Shown: positions 59,088-64,000 of the stretch, in pieces | Layout: every line of letters begins with the position of its first letter | How positions within the stretch are numbered: position 1 is the stretch's first letter | NCBI GenBank assembly: GCA_900770665.1 | Contig: CAAGKZ010000068.1 | Coordinates: 15,637-79,636 of the forward strand | DNA length: 64,000 nt | Source of the DNA: Bacteroidaceae bacterium | Lineage (GTDB): Bacteria; Bacteroidota; Bacteroidia; Bacteroidales; Bacteroidaceae | Reading direction: 5' to 3' | Translations under genes and position numbers: made by a program | Notes under the pieces: model-generated | The model's input: only the letters and a program-made list of their open reading frames with translations | Told to the model about the DNA's origin: nothing | The model's database searches: none

Positions 59088-61610
59088 ATGATATATCCGC
59101 AGAATTTTGAAACGAGAATAGAGTTCGACGCCATCCGACGCATGCTCAAGGATGAGTGTCTTTGTGGGCTTGGCAAGGAGCGTGTCGACGACATGCAGTT
59201 CCTTACCGATTTCGCTACCATTGAGCGCAGGCTCGACGAGGTGGTGGAGTTCCTGCAGATTCTGCGGGTTGAGGACGGTTTCCCGTCCGATTTTTACTTT
59301 GATGTGCGCGAGCCGTTGCAGCGCATACGCATCGAGGGCATGTACATGGCGGCCGAAGAGCTCTTTTCGTTGCGCCGTTCGCTCGATACCATAGGACGCA
59401 TCCTTTCGCTTCTGCGCAAACAGAGCGGCAATGCTGCCGACGGTGACGATTCACCCCTCTATCCTTCGTTGCGTGCTCTTGCCGGCGATGTTGAGGCTTT
59501 CCCGCGCATCATCCGCGATATTGATATGATTATTGACAAGTTCGGCACCGTCAAGGACAGTGCATCGCCTGCCTTGGCGCGCATACGTGGCGACCTTGCC
59601 CGCACATCGAGCGGCATATCACGCACGCTCAACAGCATACTGCGCAAGGCACAGGCCGACGGTCTGGTGGAGAAGGATGCCTCGCCCACAATGCGCGACG
59701 GCCGCCTTGTAATCCCCGTTGCCCCGGCACTCAAACGCAAGATGGGCGGTATTGTGCACGATGAGTCGGCCAGTGGAAAGACCGTGTTCATTGAGCCTGC
59801 CGAGGTGGTCGAGGCCAACAATCGCATACGTGAGTTGGAAGCTGAGGAGAAACGTGAAATCATTGCCATCCTCACTGCATTCTCGCTTGAACTGCGCCCG
59901 CAGGTGCCACAACTTCTGCAGGCATACGAATTCCTGGGCGAGATGGACTTCATACGTGCAAAAGCCGAGCTTGCAGCACGTTTCAACGCAGTCAAGCCAT
60001 CGCTTGATAACCGCCCGATGATGGACTGGGGTACGGCCATTCACCCATTGCTGGAGATGTCGCTCCGCAAGCATGGCCGCAAGATGTCGGCTCTTGATAT
60101 TGAACTCGACGGCGAACGTCGCATACTTCTCATTTCGGGTCCTAACGCCGGCGGTAAGTCGGTGTGCCTTAAGACAGCCGGCCTGCTGCAGTATATGTTG
60201 CAGTGCGGCCTTCTCATTCCGGTACACGAGCGCAGCAAGGCGGGTATATTCCGCAACCTGTTCATTGATATCGGCGACCAGCAGAGCATCGAGGACGATT
60301 TGAGTACCTACTCAAGCCACCTGCTGAACATGAAACATACACTGCGCAACTGCGATAGGCACTCGCTCATCCTCATCGACGAGTTCGGCGGCGGAACAGA
60401 GCCGCTCATCGGTGCTGCCATTGCCGAGGCACTGCTCAAACGTTTCAACGAGCGCGGTGCATTCGGCATCATCACAACCCACTACCAGAACCTGAAGCAT
60501 TTTGCCGATGCCACACCCGGCATTGTCAACGGTGCGATGCTATATGACCGTGGCGAGATGCGCCCGCTGTTCCAATTGCAGATTGGCAACCCCGGTTCGT
60601 CGTTCGCCGTTGAGATTGCGCGCAAGATTGGCTTGCCCGAGGAGGTTATTGCCGATGCATCGCAGATTGTGGGCAGCGACTACATACAGAGCGACAAATA
60701 CCTGCAGGATATTGTGCGCGACAAGCGTTACTGGGAGGGCAAGCGCAAGACTGTGCACCAGAAGGAGAAAGAACTCGATGAAATCCTTGGCAAGGTGCAG
60801 GAGCAGGGCGATGAGCTCAAGAAGAGCCGCAAGCAGATTCTCAAGGATGCACGTGAAGAGGCCGAGCGTCTGTTGCGCGAGGCTAACGCAAAGATAGAGA
60901 ATACTATACGCGCCATTGTTGAGGCTAAGGCCGAGAAAGAGCGCACTCGCCAGGCGCGTCAGGAACTGAGCGATTTCAGTAAACAGCTCGAGGAGATGGC
61001 AAAGCAGAAACTGCAGATGCAGACCGACCGCGAGATGGCAAAGATTCTTGCACGTCAGGAGCGCAAGAAAAACGGCAAGCAACCAAAGGGTGGCAATACC
61101 ACTGCTGCAACAGGTGACATGCCGCAGCAGCCCGAGCGCAAACAACCCAAGATTGAGGTCGGCATGTATGTGCGCATTGCAGGGCAGCAGGCTATCGGTG
61201 AGGTAATGTCGCTTGCCAAGAACTCGGCCGTAGTGCGCTTTGGTGCAATAAAGTCAACCGTTACCATCAGCCGTTTGCAACCGAGCGAGGCGCCGAAAGA
61301 GGAGGTTCGCAAGGTGTCGTTCCTCACGAGCGAGACACAGGAGCAACTGCATAATAAACGCCTGAACTTCAAGGAGGATATTGATATTCGCGGAATGCGT
61401 GGCGAGGAGGCTGTGCAGACAGTGGGTTATTTCCTTGACGATGCTGTTGTGTGCAACGTACATCGCCTGCGCATACTTCACGGAACAGGCAACGGCATAT
61501 TGCGCACCCTTGTGCGCCAGTACCTGAGCACTATGCCGTTTGTGAAGCATTTTCACGATGAGCATGTGCAGTTCGGCGGCGCCGGAATAACGGTTGTGGA
61601 ACTGGAATAA
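59088..61610 (+). CDS. mutS2: MutS2 family ATPase/endonuclease
   Basis: DNA- and ribosome-associated MutS2 protein of 840 aa. Helical core and clamp at the N-terminus ('ILRKAQADGLVEKDASPTMRDGRLVIPV' in blocks), ATPase with Walker A 'ISGPNAGGKSVCLKT', Walker B 'LILIDEFGGGTEP' and 'GIITTHYQNLK'; a long Lys/Glu-rich coiled coil (about 540-660); KOW-like 'VGMYVRIAGQQAIGEV'; and a C-terminal Smr nuclease domain with 'DIRGMRGEEA' and 'LRILHGTGNGILR'. Family members suppress recombination or split collided ribosomes. Repeat arrays lie on both sides of the gene. Confidence 0.95.
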   Translation: MIYPQNFETRIEFDAIRRMLKDECLCGLGKERVDDMQFLTDFATIERRLDEVVEFLQILRVEDGFPSDFYFDVREPLQRIRIEGMYMAAEELFSLRRSLDTIGRILSLLRKQSGNAADGDDSPLYPSLRALAGDVEAFPRIIRDIDMIIDKFGTVKDSASPALARIRGDLARTSSGISRTLNSILRKAQADGLVEKDASPTMRDGRLVIPVAPALKRKMGGIVHDESASGKTVFIEPAEVVEANNRIRELEAEEKREIIAILTAFSLELRPQVPQLLQAYEFLGEMDFIRAKAELAARFNAVKPSLDNRPMMDWGTAIHPLLEMSLRKHGRKMSALDIELDGERRILLISGPNAGGKSVCLKTAGLLQYMLQCGLLIPVHERSKAGIFRNLFIDIGDQQSIEDDLSTYSSHLLNMKHTLRNCDRHSLILIDEFGGGTEPLIGAAIAEALLKRFNERGAFGIITTHYQNLKHFADATPGIVNGAMLYDRGEMRPLFQLQIGNPGSSFAVEIARKIGLPEEVIADASQIVGSDYIQSDKYLQDIVRDKRYWEGKRKTVHQKEKELDEILGKVQEQGDELKKSRKQILKDAREEAERLLREANAKIENTIRAIVEAKAEKERTRQARQELSDFSKQLEEMAKQKLQMQTDREMAKILARQERKKNGKQPKGGNTTAATGDMPQQPERKQPKIEVGMYVRIAGQQAIGEVMSLAKNSAVVRFGAIKSTVTISRLQPSEAPKEEVRKVSFLTSETQEQLHNKRLNFKEDIDIRGMRGEEAVQTVGYFLDDAVVCNVHRLRILHGTGNGILRTLVRQYLSTMPFVKHFHDEHVQFGGAGITVVELE

Positions 61611-61612
61611 GG

Positions 61613-61816
61613 TTAAAACTGAAAACTGAAAACGGAAAACGGAGAGGTGAAAAGTGAAAACTGAAAAGTGAAAACTGAAAAGTGAAAACTGAAAACTGCG
61701 AGTAAGCGAGCAAAAACCAAGCTTGCTTGAACTTTTACGACTCAGTAGAAATTTACTGAGGTTTAATTAAACCTAGGGGTTCAACCTTTCACTTTTCACC
61801 TTTCAGTTTTCAGTTT
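61613..61816. repeat. Composite heptamer-armed repeat between mutS2 and menA
   Basis: Left arm: AACTGAA/AGTGAAA heptamers on the plus strand (61613-61698). Core: GCGAGCAAAAACC, AAGCTTGCTT, CTCAGTA/TACTGAG hairpin and palindrome AGGTTTAATTAAACCT. Right arm: the same heptamers inverted, TTTCACT-TTTCACC-TTTCAGT (61792-61816). The TGA stop of menA is supplied by the right arm. Confidence 0.8.
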
Positions 61817-62679
61817 GCAACTATTGTTGCCACAATCAGCATCAGCGAAAAAATAAGTAGAGTAACAGCTGTTTTGCCAAGCAGTGGGTTGAGGGCTGCG
61901 CCTTGTGCTTTCTTCAAATATAGCCAGTTCTTTATGTGCAGTGCAAGGTAAACCAAAATAATGGCCAAACTCCACAGGTGCATCTCCATCCACACGGGTG
62001 TCATCACGGCCATAGCCGCCACGCCGGCAAGCATGTAGCACCAACCCATGACCTTGCGTCCAAAAATAACCACAGTAGTGTTTTTGTTCACCGCCTTGTC
62101 GTCCTCCATGTCCCTGTAGTTATTTACAATGAGCACATTGGCAGCAAGCAAGCCCACGGCAAGCGAGGTCAGCAAGGTGCGGAGGTCAAAAGTACCAGTC
62201 TGCAGGTAGCAGGTGAATGTCACAGGTACAATGCCAAAGAATATAATCACGGCAACATCGCCAAGTCCGTGGTGCGATAAAGGGTAGGGGCCTGCACTAT
62301 AGCCCAACGCAAACAGTGCAACGGCTGCACCCACAAAAATGAGCCACCATGGACCAAAGAACAGCATTGTACAACCAATGATTGCAGCAAGCAGCAGTGT
62401 GGCGTATGTGGCGCGTTTCATTGCTAGGGGAGTAATCTCGCCCTCGGTAACTCCGCGGCGGAATCCCTCGCGCCCCTTTTTGTCAATACCGTTCTTGTAG
62501 TCGTAATACTCGTTCCCAAAGTTCGATGCAATCTGCGCCAGCCCGGCAAACAGCACGCACAATAGCGCCACAATGGCATTGAACGAGCCTTGTAGCAACG
62601 CGCATGCAGTGCCGCAAATGACACCTGCAAGGCTCACCGGCAGGGTGCGCAGACGCATGGCTTCAATCCACTTTTTCAT
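61810..62679 (-). CDS. menA: 1,4-dihydroxy-2-naphthoate polyprenyltransferase
   Basis: Integral membrane prenyltransferase of the menaquinone pathway, 289 aa with about eight helices. First Asp-rich motif 'NFGNEYYDYKNGIDKKGREGFRRGVTEG' (blocks: N..NEYYDY..GID) and second 'VNNYRDMEDDKAVNKNTTVV' are those of UbiA/MenA enzymes. Menaquinone is the expected quinone of Bacteroidales. The last codons run into a heptamer repeat that provides the stop. It lies 13 bp downstream of a symporter gene and is probably co-transcribed; no other men gene is nearby. Confidence 0.94.
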   Translation of the reverse strand: MKKWIEAMRLRTLPVSLAGVICGTACALLQGSFNAIVALLCVLFAGLAQIASNFGNEYYDYKNGIDKKGREGFRRGVTEGEITPLAMKRATYATLLLAAIIGCTMLFFGPWWLIFVGAAVALFALGYSAGPYPLSHHGLGDVAVIIFFGIVPVTFTCYLQTGTFDLRTLLTSLAVGLLAANVLIVNNYRDMEDDKAVNKNTTVVIFGRKVMGWCYMLAGVAAMAVMTPVWMEMHLWSLAIILVYLALHIKNWLYLKKAQGAALNPLLGKTAVTLLIFSLMLIVATIVAN

Positions 62680-62692
62680 TCTGTTTACGTTT

Positions 62693-63559
62693 TTATGCGG
62701 TTGCTCTCTCCTTGCGTCTTATGCAGTAGACATACGTGAGCAGAATCACATTCATCAGCAGGGCGTATATAATTGCCGGCAATGCCATCTCGCCGCTGTT
62801 GAATATGAAAGGAGACGATGCAATGGCAATGGCCTGTGCCGCGTTCTGCATGCCCACTTCAATGATGATTGTACGTCTCACGGCTGCCGTTGAACGGCTG
62901 ATGCGCGACAACCCTCCGCTACACAGCATGGCAAGCAGGATGAGCATTGCGCCCGACAGTCCAAGCACGGCAAAATTATCGGCAATTTCGCGCCGGTATT
63001 GCAGGAAGAACACTGCCGCAAGCGTCATCAGCGCCGGGAAGGCCAGCTTGCCAAGCACACGTGCCACCTTTGTTGCAGCTTGGGGTTTTATCTTGCGGAA
63101 CAGGCTGCCGGCCAACAGCGGCACAAACAGCAGGACAATGTTCTGCATCAGTAGCTTGCCAATGGGCAAGTGAATATCCATGCCGTTGGCGCTCGACACA
63201 AAATCGGTGACAAAAGCCATTATCACCGGCAAGGTGAACAGGGTAATAATGCTGCTAAGTGCAGTAAGTGTTACAGAAAGGGCAACATCGCCCTTGGCAA
63301 GCATTGAAAAGACGTTGGACGAACTGCCACCCGGGCAACATGCCACCAACACCAAGCCCATAAAATAGATAGGCGGCAATTTCAATGCCCATGCAACGGC
63401 AAAAGCAATTAACGGCAGCAGAACAATCTGCCCAACCAACCCCAACAACACAGCCTTTGGCTGTCTAGCAACATTGGTAAATGCCTCTCTATTCAAGTCA
63501 ATGCCCAGCAGGAACATCAACACAATGAGAATGGGCATCACAATCCATATAGTGTTCAT
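62693..63559 (-). CDS. Bile acid:sodium symporter family protein
   Basis: Inner-membrane transporter of 288 aa, BASS/SBF family, with nine to ten helices. 'LLGIDLNREAFTNVARQPKAVLLGLVGQIVLLPLIAF' (blocks), the Na+-site motif 'ACCPGGSSSNVFSMLAKGDVALSVTLTA' (blocks: CCPGGSSSN) and 'IEVGMQNAAQAIAI' (E..MQN..LA-type) are characteristic. Substrates in this family include bile acids, pantoate and other organic anions, so bile acid use cannot be claimed. It heads a two-gene unit with menA. The upstream gap 63560-63801 has no gene. Confidence 0.92.
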   Translation of the reverse strand: MNTIWIVMPILIVLMFLLGIDLNREAFTNVARQPKAVLLGLVGQIVLLPLIAFAVAWALKLPPIYFMGLVLVACCPGGSSSNVFSMLAKGDVALSVTLTALSSIITLFTLPVIMAFVTDFVSSANGMDIHLPIGKLLMQNIVLLFVPLLAGSLFRKIKPQAATKVARVLGKLAFPALMTLAAVFFLQYRREIADNFAVLGLSGAMLILLAMLCSGGLSRISRSTAAVRRTIIIEVGMQNAAQAIAIASSPFIFNSGEMALPAIIYALLMNVILLTYVYCIRRKERATA

Positions 63560-63662
63560 AAGCGGAATTCTTTTAAAGTCATTAAAGTCAACCCCGCAAA
63601 ATTAAGACGAATATTCGGTATCGTCAAATTGAAACCTACCTTACTGAATGGAAAATGGCCCG

Positions 63663-63715
63663 TTTTTTAGGAAAACGCACCTTTTTGAGGGTGGATTTTT
63701 TAGGAAAACGCACCT
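63663..63715 (+). repeat. Direct repeat upstream of the CRISPR array
   Basis: TTTTTTAGGAAAACGCACCT occurs exactly at 63663-63682 and 63696-63715. A short hairpin AAGCAC/GTGCTT follows at 63727-63745. No anti-repeat (tracrRNA) pairing with the CRISPR repeat is seen in 63560-63801. Confidence 0.7.
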
Positions 63716-63801
63716 ATTTGTGGAAAAAGCACTATATTTGTGCTTGAAAATGATGTTATTATGTTGTACAAGTGAAACGCATAAACGTCATAAACCAAAC
63801 G

Positions 63802-64000
63802 GTTGTGATTTGTTTTCATTTTAGTATCTTTGACATATCGGAAACAACTTAAAAGGCTCACACCGGATCTGGCTTCAAGTTGTGATTTGCTTTCATTTTA
63901 GTATCTTTGACATATCGGGAACAACCGAGAGCGAGGTTAAACTCATACTCCGTAGTTGTGATTTGCTTTCATTTTAGTATCTTTGACATATCGGGAACAA
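63802..64000 (+). CRISPR. CRISPR array, type II-C-like 47-nt repeats, runs off the window
   Basis: Three repeats at 63802-63848, 63879-63925 and 63955-64000 (last lacks one base at the edge) with spacers of 30 and 29 nt. Each repeat begins GTTGTGATTTG and ends with GAACAAC or AAACAAC. The length and the GTTGTGATTTGCTTTCA opening with internal TAGTATCTTTGA match the type II-C repeat of Bacteroides fragilis. Repeat one differs at positions 12 (T for C) and 41 (A for G), so it is a degenerate terminal repeat. Every repeat contains TTG-N19-TATCTTTG, a phylum-type promoter, on the plus strand. cas genes, if linked, lie to the right. Confidence 0.95.

Noticed and set aside
63560..63801. tracrRNA in the left flank of the CRISPR array
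   Set aside because: No stretch complementary to the repeat beyond a few bases on either strand.

Overview
The window is a chromosomal segment of an unidentified member of the Bacteroidales (Bacteroidota). The evidence is protein content (SLBB/Wzz/Wzi capsule proteins, a TonB receptor with a DUF4374 lipoprotein, fused FeoA-FeoB, DUF262 proteins, a MurF with a membrane domain, C-terminal 'YDL.GR.V...GIYI.DGKKV' tails) and many promoters fitting the phylum consensus TTG-N18-20-TAnnTTTG. No rRNA, tRNA, prophage or transposase was seen. Genus cannot be fixed from sequence alone.

Layout. 2-11766: capsule or exopolysaccharide locus (SLBB exporter cut by the window edge, Wzz, Wzy-like polymerase, an oppositely oriented acyltransferase with its own promoter, Wzx flippase, three glycosyltransferases, a lipocalin-like lipoprotein, Wzi-like outer-membrane protein). 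11771-13312: thioesterase and TraB/GumN protein. 13530-18787: TonB receptor, DUF4374 lipoprotein and PepSY membrane protein, a metal or siderophore uptake set. 18902-24580: a very large double histidine-kinase-like sensor, its response regulator and a six-helix membrane protein. 25750-30427: a minus-strand run of feoAB, hemerythrin, LuxR-type regulator, macrodomain-like protein and free-methionine sulfoxide reductase, an iron/redox stress unit behind a promoter covered by a 25-bp palindrome. 30638-30810: a probable small RNA. 30865-31752: two paralogous Lys/Asn-rich secreted proteins.

32118-37980 is the most distinctive part: two AT-rich DUF262 proteins (one ending in a DUF1524 HNH-like domain) followed by a reverse transcriptase whose 266-nt upstream gap folds into a 14-bp closing stem around several hairpins, as in retrons and ncRNA-dependent defence RTs. 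38057-41575: prmA, MATE exporter, FKBP isomerase, TSCPD protein. 41750-58752: GH20 hexosaminidase, TRIC-type channel, SPFH protein, RHH regulator, nadA, two alpha/beta hydrolases, ddl, murF, a small secreted protein and a multidomain GH31 enzyme. 59088-63559: mutS2, menA and a bile acid:Na+ symporter family protein. 63802-64000: start of a type II-C-like CRISPR array that runs off the window.

A second theme is repeat DNA between genes. A heptanucleotide tandem family (RSTGAAA/NCGGAAA) lies in intergenic regions and also, in frame, inside feoB and two C-terminal linkers. A nonamer family (AAAGGGCTA-like), GC-rich palindromes and strings of mini-hairpins form modular blocks at successive junctions between 38.9 and 61.8 kb.
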